A stretch of 44,124 nucleotides of DNA from a virus, in the IMG/VR virus record IMGVR_UViG_3300028197_000033, positions 1-44,124 of that record, one strand, 5' to 3'. The notes beneath the pieces are model-generated. The model searched no databases. It saw only the letters and a program-made list of their open reading frames with translations, and was not told the origin of the DNA. Below, in pieces: positions 21,601 to 27,688 of the stretch (the first letter of the stretch is position 1; each line of letters begins with the position of its first letter). The translations under genes and the position numbers were made by a program.

Positions 21601-24415
21601 TAATTACTAGTTGTGGATTTTGATTAACAACTTCAATTGTAGGTTGTTCTGTAAATCCAATTAAGTCTGATTGATATTCAGAAAATAATTCGGCAAAATT
21701 AATTTTTGTTATACTACCAGAAATTCTAGTTAAATTATTTGAATTGTTAATGAGTTGTGTGGTAGTACCTTCTGTTAACAGAAGAAGTGGATTCTTGGAA
21801 GTATCTATAGAAGTTGCAATTCCACCAGTTTGAGAATACGAAATACCATACTGACCACCAATAATAGAAAATGCATTGATGTAACCATAATTTACAGTAT
21901 TGCCTTTATAAGAATTTAATTGAATAGCATCTACTTGCAATCCAAGAGTTTTTTTAGTTTTTCTATTTGAAGATAACTGTCTTGGTGGACTGTAAAGAAT
22001 AGCTTCTTTTAACCATCTACAAACATTTTTTTGATTTTTAAAACTTACCTTTTTTAAATCATTTGCTGGAATATCCTGTCCTATAGTTGGATATGAAATA
22101 ATATCTTGCCACCAAGGAGGTATACATGATGTAGCAATATAGACATACTCATTATAATCATAATGAGTATTAAATCCACTCAATGATAGATATGATGGCA
22201 ATCTAGTATCATCTACAATATTTCTATTTCTATTATAATTTGAACTTAAAACTAAAGCAAGTCGGTCAGATCTGTCTGCTGCTAGCTCATTATCTAATTT
22301 AAAATTGTAAACATTAATATTTGGATCATCAAGTTTAGCAAATTGATATTTTGTTAAACTATTTAAAGATCCACTTTGTTCGATAATAACATCACCAGGT
22401 AATCCAAATAACCTAAATTTTGGATTTACAATTGATGAGTCATTAAAATTAATATAGAAAGAATGATCATATCTATTAGTATCATAATATCTCCACAAAA
22501 CTCCACCATCAGAAACTACTCCCGTTGTATGAGATGGAGCAGTTGTACCAGTTGTGCCACCAAGAGTAGAAATATAAAGATTATCATTGTAAAATTTATA
22601 TTGATTTGCAACAATTTCTACATTAGATGCCCACTCATCTTGAGTATCTATTAACTTATATCTACCAAATGAAATAACTTCATCTTCAATATTAAGTGAA
22701 AGTGGGTTGAGTGAACTATCAGAAAGTTTACACCCATAAAATTGCTGAGCAGTTCTTGTTTTGTATGTTATTTCAGATCCAGAAATTGATAAGATTCCAT
22801 TAGTTACAGGAAATCCAGAAGCTTCATCAACTGTAATCACAGTTTCTGTGTTACTATTAACACTAACTGATCTTGTAACTATAGTAGATGGTTGTAAGTA
22901 AATATCATTTATATCACTATTTGAACTAATCTCAAACTCAAACATATCATCCGATAAAGGAGTTCTGTTATCAATTTCAATACTTACTCCTTTTACACCA
23001 AATAATTTATCACTATTTTGAGTCAGCGAAAAAGCATCTGGTAAAGTATCTCCTGGCAGTAATTGTCCTTCGAATAATTTTGATCTAATAATCCTTCTAG
23101 TAAAAGATTGTGTATTTGAAGTTTTAAAAGTATATTCTCTAGGAAATTCAATTTCCTGATTCTCACTAAGAATTTCTACACCTTGTCTAGTCTTAAATTC
23201 TATACTAGGGATAGCAGAAATAAAAGCTCTAGGTTTTTCTCCGCTGGTAGAATATATTTCTTGCCCTTGTCTAAAAGTACCGATTATATCATATAAAATT
23301 ATAGTTTCTTGTTTAGGGTCATAATACTCAACTCTACCAACTCCTGTAGCATCAATATTTGTTACAATTTGATCTTCATCAAATTTTCTTGGTCTTATAA
23401 GTGTAGTGATTGGACCAATATAACCTATACCAACATCTTCCACATTAACATCAAGTATACCGTTTTTAATGGTATCACTACCATCTACATAATTACCAAT
23501 TGATGATACTTTAACAACTGCTGTTTTATTTTTTCTTAATTTCGTATTTATATCTACACTACCAGTTCCTGTTCCATAAACTTCAATAATAGGACTATTA
23601 ATTAATTCTCCATTAACTATTCTATTATCGTATCCATTACCTTTACTTTTAATGAATCCTGAACCAGATCCATCAAAAAAATCTGATGGATCTGGAATTT
23701 CACCATTAAAATTTGGTATATCTAATTTGGCTCCAGAACCTCGATTATTTAGTTTTACATCAAATCTTCTATCATTAAATAAAATTCGAAATAATACTCT
23801 ATGAGAATTTAAACTACCTTTTGAAGAATAAAAAGATTTAATTTTTTTTAAAAATTCACCAACATCCAAAGATTCATCAAGAACTTCTGGTATCAATACA
23901 CCTAGTTCAGATTTAATTCTACTAAAAAATTCATTAGAATAATTAAAAGCAATATTATAAACTTTTGATCTTACTACATGATTTATTTTTGTAGATTTTT
24001 GTAATGAAATATATGATTTAGGAACATTACTTAATACTAAAGCGCTAGTTCCTCTAACACAATCAACAAAACTATTGATAGTTTTTGATTTGTAAAAAAT
24101 TATCTCATCATCAATTTTAATATATCCTCTATTTGGATATCCTATTGTACTTTTAACATTGATTGTAGTGTCACTATCACTAATTAAAGAAGTTAACTCT
24201 ACACTTTCAACTAACCTATTTGGTCTGTAATACGTTACATTATAGTAATCTAATAAATTTGCAGCAATATCAAACGGACCATATTTACCTTCTTGTGACT
24301 CGTAATAAGAAGATAAAAAATTTATAAATTCAGGATTGTTTTCCTGAACATGTTGAGGGAATTGATTCTTAATTAATGTAGAAACAATTGAACTTTTTTC
24401 TTCTAAGTATCTCAT
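12635..24415 (-). CDS. 7: Giant baseplate wedge protein gp7 with fibre-like repeats
   Basis: About 3926 aa, nearly four times T4 gp7 (about 1030 aa). The first 250 residues (RYLEEKSSIVSTLIKNQFPQHVQENNPEFINFLSSYYE, then GEFLKKIKSFYSSKGSLNS) are the conserved gp7 start of T4-like cyanophages. gp7 initiates wedge assembly with gp10 and gp8. Many VxxxGxGY beta-loop motifs follow, then (about residues 2350-3600) tandem hNGxxQxPxxDY...APxxxD repeats and three YPR-type repeats, then a Gly-rich C-terminus. I chose the ATG that overlaps the gp6 stop (ATGA); a GTG two codons earlier is less likely. The repeats suggest an extended, possibly surface-exposed wedge arm. Confidence 0.85.
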   Translation of the reverse strand: MRYLEEKSSIVSTLIKNQFPQHVQENNPEFINFLSSYYESQEGKYGPFDIAANLLDYYNVTYYRPNRLVESVELTSLISDSDTTINVKSTIGYPNRGYIKIDDEIIFYKSKTINSFVDCVRGTSALVLSNVPKSYISLQKSTKINHVVRSKVYNIAFNYSNEFFSRIKSELGVLIPEVLDESLDVGEFLKKIKSFYSSKGSLNSHRVLFRILFNDRRFDVKLNNRGSGAKLDIPNFNGEIPDPSDFFDGSGSGFIKSKGNGYDNRIVNGELINSPIIEVYGTGTGSVDINTKLRKNKTAVVKVSSIGNYVDGSDTIKNGILDVNVEDVGIGYIGPITTLIRPRKFDEDQIVTNIDATGVGRVEYYDPKQETIILYDIIGTFRQGQEIYSTSGEKPRAFISAIPSIEFKTRQGVEILSENQEIEFPREYTFKTSNTQSFTRRIIRSKLFEGQLLPGDTLPDAFSLTQNSDKLFGVKGVSIEIDNRTPLSDDMFEFEISSNSDINDIYLQPSTIVTRSVSVNSNTETVITVDEASGFPVTNGILSISGSEITYKTRTAQQFYGCKLSDSSLNPLSLNIEDEVISFGRYKLIDTQDEWASNVEIVANQYKFYNDNLYISTLGGTTGTTAPSHTTGVVSDGGVLWRYYDTNRYDHSFYINFNDSSIVNPKFRLFGLPGDVIIEQSGSLNSLTKYQFAKLDDPNINVYNFKLDNELAADRSDRLALVLSSNYNRNRNIVDDTRLPSYLSLSGFNTHYDYNEYVYIATSCIPPWWQDIISYPTIGQDIPANDLKKVSFKNQKNVCRWLKEAILYSPPRQLSSNRKTKKTLGLQVDAIQLNSYKGNTVNYGYINAFSIIGGQYGISYSQTGGIATSIDTSKNPLLLLTEGTTTQLINNSNNLTRISGSITKINFAELFSEYQSDLIGFTEQPTIEVVNQNPQLVINYTNISSTGNTYPGFNITDNVITKNSHGLKTLDKVKFISDSNYFQSLISNTEYFVRVFANNKFSLYKTKSQALLNDGKVSLKPNYTNTTSEIPVSLTNVTFRFESPIKNPFTGFEESLLELSYSDGNIDNIIIRKFGKGYINLPKIIIKGGGKSDFEVPFSKNLTKFIEMSGPLVSYYDYDNENYNISYANTDNYPSLTTNTFQKSPTVDIIDGRNGEGVAFIDDGKVSSVVVSNPGEYYYSSPTIEVIGDGKDAVIRAIVTTNGEIQKFDVINSGSGYTSNPEIKIIPSGGGGVITTLLKEWTFNLVRQLKNLDRIDNYGGYVFDSADATPTTSNPQSFKLIDYKNDFPKDLEQKQYFLLKPSYKLAARQIRNSAPDYLLNKLATAIGVTVPNLTDAQLLGITGVDAIDNESLHSLAYAVSYDGIPIFDGTKVLTNRNEPVGANNPLVEAVSQYKLKYSTSSNSINETSYLIGSTTYYVSRVGGPSIIDYPIGSFIEDYEYVEGDDDALDTHNGRFCITPEFPEGRYIYITTKKSYDPITNTIIDTSQNIDFNGFPYFIGDTFASEYDDYMNNRCRTNDTIPKSFVRAFEKKVPEVVSTGDTKYFGTIPSGEKWFDGLDENINYPKENTDKIISVAGTSSVSGGTIDAIIIENKGNGYKVGDTLDVNNSKTFGSGFSGFISKVGGKFLVLGPAIKKTSDFKTVTFETITQNELSIGDLIEFNYDTTELDYVSSPIFLPDSGTDPSSNIKKLDNVEVSIGTVKVGSVINSQVANGRSFANRRGPTIESLKDKLIYSITLNSKFKYELKLPVGSTTKLTYDIESINEYFTLISSPTDTVRLDMNKVPNRIYLHITYVHATKGTVETIYQIDKINGYSGSYNVIDIDKSKKQFTVQYLESTKLYENRNLKYASQSFGPSGPIEEVIITNTGNNYRKLPTISGIIKKGTTSDEAGDGTAIIQTNSSTIGKIKRIHYDSIGTSFTSNNNVNYYLNIPATAKIINNFEIYDVEILNGGKNYDNVVTILVDGSSTKAKIKATVSVGNITSLKVIDGGMNFSKLPTITVSSLNGSGATFKAKIRRKHVPEGQELTGDVNSILFPIGVTGSVKYYDDFTSVLEYDEVTGQFKENQIVYLKGKPYGKIISIRRTKAYAKVSPSTTMNTTRSDISGNTSEVLQKLTDSNYYQDWSYSITSSRDTSEWKKDQNILTHPAGFKQFGKKQIRRRKSVFKNQQNIFKSNVNFGTKFFNKIDLSVNLANCQKQKLAFIDTSVFTVGNYYFGVNSTAIGEVISVSETFVEILLRNAIKFVVNEAVVDVSLQYLKGFNEGTFKSIVTVNGILQEPFESYEISTNFAGDQSFIPRFDISANDEIAWYKLQSKFIKLNTQSLSSTSTTFSFTNNEVGVVLNDVNSEQFIISIGGAVQNPSSYGTISDNSITLTSAVGYEGSIVALQHDNLRKLTFTEVTAGTVYTLNYTPSDHCNLLIFANTVGQTQLLTDFNLSGNTITFSEPVNLSGNESIFGWEINETVTCSKIDSSTLSSTRPFAVMDCITKRFTQDIESNGVKKPDSIYEIRKKQITGTVVPENSTTVTGFDSKFTSTTPRYSKSYVEILDPLTFDGSTKSFILKRNGQTYTPQNGEESLIIQSNISGTKHVLDYTEYAVSGSTITFNTAYAASVKCTILDYESTYISNVSNENGSVLDRLFTKQDGSRRTFSVSDAGVPIYSKNVGDIFTIKNGKLLTPDSSQHSITDNKITFVDAPTSSDSIVLTHFNRQLLPDYSNNVVLDDFVCADGVITDFPITLPGASRGSVIWNNINHIFIVRNGVYQKPGTDFTLVNNKIIRFTTAPTKEESGLIFAYVSQAGATQNLLLDDLTGFNGSTSTFNLTHSGGTAFTPPDIDDIFVVRNGAIQSPGTTAFEDYNIPSSPGNTISFQTAPNAGDDIWILYTHNSSVVTIDSIILETSSTTRIGWASGSATADPLDINDYVVYADGVPRFAQRGDWVFETGTANAYRAIILTHSDGYNPQNVFVMKHANTTLINDLEECQDGTKTTFRVLENGQDVVDPIIQPDDILVVKNGIVLQKTADYTVAGISDITFVTAPLHTDNILLIRSDGMVHSTLTNTSGNTYTISNSETTEKSNVVVFSNNEFKFEELGDFTWNSNSSITLSSAHTTGNLFAIKFDGLFKLLDPINNIFNGSNTKFNLMDGQKFLTPTSATYTASSGNLVLTIPNHGLTQGTTVKIAANSLNFTCSMDNNYRTKSYPRTSDPSYDNNITISSVTTNTLTLPIGASPIVNYTPGVNTTYNTTTGNLVLDIGTSGAAALTVGTKIKLATGAVTFSCTSAPGKYSGTQLSHPRAIIDSRTPESASYDSSTGILTIDLSEHGWINDDWVKLEDNALTFTCTKDSNATNHSYPRSTDPISGKFIQISNVTTNTFDMNVGISPAGEQYTHNFVSAVTNSLKKKRDRHDTPLNITDIDTTAGTITINVGPSSEKAPHTFVSGLANSIITGGNYIHTFVSAKSRSVIIGNVQENFVPIGTTSNDNIPHETGIIVVKNGSILDPGVDYTLTGSIKSQISLTTAPSSSDIISVRVVGMFDKLDTISSGSGTTFSITKGSAVYYANNDIDRPRKLENQIMVIMDGNVQSPLYDYIIRHDKIIFESSVSFTKLVLLDFRGNANDIKTTSRLYEVSVGDKIYIDGEISPRTVTSIKSPDLLITNSYTDTTPSGFVGTSTPSNGRLSTVTVASNGLNYTDSVILRTVGTGNTASFNATTNVVQGGIVTPSDVIYPGENIQNQHDVYATVQASVYKELPLHSTELRRATKLDADINASVETVALDNVSGLTANTPTITVAGYNGGGSEAVLRPHISNGEIRKVEIISGGANYQDKDFSITLTGGGGTGCILRGTINGSGTITAVDVVNSGTGYDTNRVILYHTSGGVVTSEIIEYTELSDTTGTANLLGCTRGASGTTAVSHSAQIESPDNASTYTLVYFDNYL
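13600..17350. repeat. Tandem beta-module repeats inside gp7
   Basis: Degenerate protein repeats of roughly 70-110 residues. Each has a (F/I)xVxNGxxQxPGxDYT segment followed by IxFxTAPxxxDxIxxxY, for example VVRNGAIQSPG, VVKNGIVLQ, VVKNGSILDPG and VIMDGNVQSPL. Between them, three copies of a YxxxxGxLxLxxxxHG...FTCxxD...YPR element occur at about 14270-15000. Copies are too diverged for strong DNA identity; spacing is estimated from the translation. Confidence 0.65.
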
Positions 24416-26541
24416 GAGCACAAGAATGGATTTGTTTCTGGAGTATAATCTTCGATATCACCAATATCATTAGGATCCTTGATAATAGGATCGTCAGAAT
24501 CTTCGCCGCCTGGATCCCCTGGTGTAATTCCTGGTATAGTTGGTATTACTACTGTTCCACCCCCTGGACCTTCAGTTATTAATGGTGGTGGGTCACTAAC
24601 AACGTTTGGATCACCAGTAGTGGTAGTATCAGAAATATCTGGTAAAGATCCGCCTCCTGGATCTAAAATACCCGTAATATCATCTGGATTAGGATTAGGA
24701 TATATTAATATATCTTCAATTTCAATGTCTGGGACTACATCTTCATCGACGACAATATCTAGAACTTCAGGGACTACTAGTATATTTATGTCTTGTGGTG
24801 AGCCATCACATGCTTCTACTGTATAATTTAAAACACCAGTTTCTATATCTATAGACCCAATAACATCAAGGACAACTCCATCACTAGTAATTAAATATAA
24901 ATTTAGGTCAACAGAACAATCAGCAATTAGTTCACTTGTTTTTGCACCTATAAAAACTGGACTTGCAATACCTTTATGACAGAAAAATTCCGATATTGCA
25001 TAATACTCACCTGCAATATCTGATTTTAATTTTGTATAAAAATCTGTTATATAATTTTTTAATTGACCAGGTAGTAATTGAACCGCTTGTTTTAGATACA
25101 ATTCAGAACCAACAAACAAAATTGCAGGATCTAAAGATTTTATACCACACCTCATTGTTAAATCTGAAAAAGACCCGCCAAATTTGTTGAAATCTGCAGT
25201 TTTTAAATATTCAGTAATAAAGTTATTTACTAATGTTTTTAATTCATTTTCTCTATTTCTAGTCTTTGACGTATCATATACTATTTTAGGTGTTATTACA
25301 AAAGTAATTCCCCTAGCATCTTTTATTTCTACTGCAATTGATCCAACTTTATATTTTATTAATTCTCTACCAATTCTAGATTTTTCACTTTCACTAACTT
25401 TTTCACCAATAGTTGGTTTTATTATAATAACTACTTTACCAAATTGCGGTTGGTTTAAAGATTCTCCAGAAATAACTTTTACTAAACCTGTATTTGCATA
25501 AATTTTAGTAATTAATGATTCATAATCTGATAAAGTAACTGCTCTATCTTGTGCAGCATAAGCTCGTGGAGCTCTATATTTTATAGATCTAGCTGTTTCA
25601 AAAGAAGAACCACCATCTGATTTTGGTGTTGTATTAGAAATAGAAAATGTTATTAGGTTATATGGTAGAGTTACAGCTGTATTAACACCAGCATCAGAAT
25701 TAATACCCTCTAATCTACCAACAAATTTAAAACTACTCCCAGATATTGCATTTGCTTCACCACCATTTGTTATAATGTATTTAATTTTTACTATCTCACC
25801 ATTTCTTAATTTTCTACCTAGTACATCATCTCCAAAAACAACTTCATATTTTTGGTCTTGTACTTCTTCAACAAAAAATACAGTATCAGAATTTGAAACA
25901 TCGACAATGGTATCTTTTCTAGTATAGAATACTTCTTGACTATTTTCTGGATCCGAAATTACTGATACTTTAATAGTTTCTGAGTCTATAAAGTTATTTG
26001 GTATAAAAAATCTTTGATGCTCATTAGATTCGTCTACAGTATAAGAAATAACAAATTCTGTACCTTCAAATAGTTCGATTTCATTAAATTGAACAGATGT
26101 TCTATTTTTTACACTCACATCTAAATCATCAGTGGCAACAAACGTATAATTTTTGTTGTTTGAAGATGCATTTAAAACAGATCCTTTTTTTAATCTAATA
26201 ATATCATACTTACTAATTCCATTGTTACTTGCAGAAGAATCAGAAGCGGTTATATTTAATTTTATTTTTGATGATGTATATGAAGATGGAGTATAACCTA
26301 ATCTTTTTGATATAGAAACTATATTATCACGCAATACAGCTGTATCTAAATTTAATTCATTAGAAGCCATATTTACATTATATGTTGTATATAATGTGTT
26401 ATACGACAAGATGTCAACTAACATTGACATGTTAGATCCCTCAAAGTCGTAACCTTGAAAATCTGTATTATTTTTTATGAAATTTTTTATAGAGTCTCTT
26501 ATTTCCTCAAACTCTAAAGCTGATACTACTGGTAATTCCAT
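24412..26541 (-). CDS. 6: Baseplate wedge subunit gp6 with acidic Pro/Gly tail
   Basis: 709 aa. MELPVVSALEFEEIRDSIKNFIKN, DFEGSNMSMLVDILSYNTLYTTYNVNMASNEL and RLGYTPSS are hallmark gp6 segments, as is the later PRAYAAQDRAVTLSDYESLI region of the baseplate J-like fold. gp6 dimers form the inner ring that holds the six wedges together and relays sheath contraction. T4 gp6 is about 660 aa. The last 120 residues here are odd: strongly acidic and Pro/Gly/Asp-rich (IEDILIYPNPNPDD, GGGTVVIPTIPGITPG). The gene is followed by gp7 with an ATGA overlap and preceded by gp25. Confidence 0.92.
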   Translation of the reverse strand: MELPVVSALEFEEIRDSIKNFIKNNTDFQGYDFEGSNMSMLVDILSYNTLYTTYNVNMASNELNLDTAVLRDNIVSISKRLGYTPSSYTSSKIKLNITASDSSASNNGISKYDIIRLKKGSVLNASSNNKNYTFVATDDLDVSVKNRTSVQFNEIELFEGTEFVISYTVDESNEHQRFFIPNNFIDSETIKVSVISDPENSQEVFYTRKDTIVDVSNSDTVFFVEEVQDQKYEVVFGDDVLGRKLRNGEIVKIKYIITNGGEANAISGSSFKFVGRLEGINSDAGVNTAVTLPYNLITFSISNTTPKSDGGSSFETARSIKYRAPRAYAAQDRAVTLSDYESLITKIYANTGLVKVISGESLNQPQFGKVVIIIKPTIGEKVSESEKSRIGRELIKYKVGSIAVEIKDARGITFVITPKIVYDTSKTRNRENELKTLVNNFITEYLKTADFNKFGGSFSDLTMRCGIKSLDPAILFVGSELYLKQAVQLLPGQLKNYITDFYTKLKSDIAGEYYAISEFFCHKGIASPVFIGAKTSELIADCSVDLNLYLITSDGVVLDVIGSIDIETGVLNYTVEACDGSPQDINILVVPEVLDIVVDEDVVPDIEIEDILIYPNPNPDDITGILDPGGGSLPDISDTTTTGDPNVVSDPPPLITEGPGGGTVVIPTIPGITPGDPGGEDSDDPIIKDPNDIGDIEDYTPETNPFLCS

Positions 26542-26545
26542 TTAT

Positions 26546-26995
26546 TTAACTTTCTCTAACTAGGATAAAAGATAAGTTTTGAACTTCTGGTGGAAGTCCT
26601 ACGATTAAATATTCAATGTTAACATCAAAAAAATGATTAGAATCATTAACATCTACATTAATTTCTTCTAAAATTATTCTAGATTCATATAAACCTAAAA
26701 CTTGTTCAATTTGTTCGATTAATTCATTTGCGGCAACACTTGTATTTAGCTCAAATAGATATGAAGTTATGTCAGTACCAAGGTCTGGGTTAAAAAGTCT
26801 CTCATTTAGTTTTGTTAAAACTAAATTTTTTACTGACTGTTTTATTGCCTCCTCATTTTTTAATACGACAATGTCCCCAGTAATAGGGTGTTTAGTGAAG
26901 TTAAAACTAAGATCTTTGAAAGATCTAGATACTTTACCTAAAAACTCATTACTTAGGGACCTTTTATTGGCTATAGAACCAAGGTACTGAGACAT
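26546..26995 (-). CDS. 25: Baseplate wedge protein gp25 (lysozyme-like fold)
   Basis: 149 aa. The opening SQYLGSIANKRSLSNEFLGKVSRSFKDLSFNFTKHPITGDIVVLKNEEAIKQSVKNLVLT, then LNERLFNPDLGTDITSYLFE, is classic gp25/gpW. gp25 lacks lysozyme activity and links the wedge to the first sheath ring through its EPR-like core loop. Here the corresponding loop reads LNERLFNPDLG, with an NER where most gp25 proteins have EPR or ERP. Length equals the family norm (about 130-150 aa). gp6 starts four bases after its stop. Confidence 0.93.
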   Translation of the reverse strand: MSQYLGSIANKRSLSNEFLGKVSRSFKDLSFNFTKHPITGDIVVLKNEEAIKQSVKNLVLTKLNERLFNPDLGTDITSYLFELNTSVAANELIEQIEQVLGLYESRIILEEINVDVNDSNHFFDVNIEYLIVGLPPEVQNLSFILVRES

Positions 26996-27028
26996 TATAG
27001 CATAAATTTTACCGTTATACTATGTATA

Positions 27029-27190
27029 TCAGTTATTGGCCAATTTTTTACGAAAATCATCTTCCCGCATAATTGATGTTTTGACACTCTTTAAATATTT
27101 GTCTGATTTAGGATTCGTAATTAAAACTACAGTACCAAATTGATCACTCATTATAGATGGGATATAATCTGGATTTGGAGAATTTGCCAT
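27029..27190 (-). CDS. Small conserved protein upstream of gp25
   Basis: 53 aa (MANSPNPDYIPSIMSDQFGTV ... KSVKTSIMREDDFRKKLANN). Not recognised by function. The ATG lies about 31 bases downstream of an AATAAATA late-promoter octamer, and the composition matches the virion genes. No membrane segment or known motif. Likely a small virion or assembly protein, from its position between the PAAR tip and gp25. Confidence 0.65.
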   Translation of the reverse strand: MANSPNPDYIPSIMSDQFGTVVLITNPKSDKYLKSVKTSIMREDDFRKKLANN

Positions 27191-27221
27191 GTTAGGTACG
27201 ATAGTGTTTAAATTTTACAAT

Positions 27222-27229
27222 TATTTATT
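27222..27229 (-). promoter_or_regulatory. Late-promoter-like octamer before the gp25-gp7 genes
   Basis: AATAAATA on the minus strand, covering the stop codon of the 48-aa basic protein gene and about 30 bases upstream of the 53-aa gene. It could drive the 53-aa gene, gp25, gp6 and gp7 as one transcript. Confidence 0.45.
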
Positions 27230-27371
27230 TTCCTTGTCCTCTATATGCTTTTTTAGCGTTATTACGAGATGTAGAAGCATATTTGGTGTTTTTACCCTGA
27301 CCCTGGCGAGTCAGTTTAGGTTTGGCTTCGATAAAGAGACCACCAGACAGTCCAGTTTTTGATTTTGCCAT
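27225..27371 (-). CDS. Very basic small conserved protein
   Basis: 48 aa, begins MAKSKTGLSGGLFIEAKPKLT and ends KKAYRGQGK. It is rich in Lys, Arg, Gly and Gln with almost no acidic residues, a pattern I recognise from a small conserved protein in T4-like cyanophage tail regions. Strong positive charge suggests nucleic-acid or negatively charged surface binding, but no function is known to me. It is flanked by the PAAR spike-tip gene and a late-promoter octamer. Confidence 0.7.
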   Translation of the reverse strand: MAKSKTGLSGGLFIEAKPKLTRQGQGKNTKYASTSRNNAKKAYRGQGK

Positions 27372-27417
27372 ATAAGTTAGATAACTTTTAGTATTTTAAA
27401 CGAAAAAGGGTCAAATG

Positions 27418-27687
27418 TCAATGTAAAACGTTGGGAGTTCCGCCTAATCTTATGTGAAAACACGTATCAAAGTTTCCAACAGCGTTAGTTGGACCACCAT
27501 TACTTAAATTTCTAAAATTTCCAGGACCCGTAACAGCAAAGTGAATGGGTTTAGAGTCATGAGGGGACACAACGTCTCCTGTAGTCGCTACTGCGCGTCC
27601 TCCAGCGAGTATATTGGGACACTTGGTACTGATAATAAAACCACCACCGCTATTAGGATCTCCAATATTTGAAATTGGTCTTGCCAT
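27418..27687 (-). CDS. PAAR-repeat spike tip protein (gp5.4-like)
   Basis: 89 aa. MARPISNIGDPNSGGGFIISTKCPNILAGGRAVATTGDVVSPH is a PAAR-type motif with evenly spaced Gly/Pro turns; His (SPH, IHFA, FHIR) and Cys (TKCP, DTCF) residues could bind the metal usual in these tips. PAAR proteins are conical caps on the central spike that pierces the host outer membrane; T4 gp5.4 is the counterpart. The C-terminus differs from the family (NAVGNFDTCFHIRLGGTPN) but is Gly-rich as expected. It follows the 1269-aa gene after one base. Confidence 0.88.
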   Translation of the reverse strand: MARPISNIGDPNSGGGFIISTKCPNILAGGRAVATTGDVVSPHDSKPIHFAVTGPGNFRNLSNGGPTNAVGNFDTCFHIRLGGTPNVLH

Positions 27688-27688
27688 G

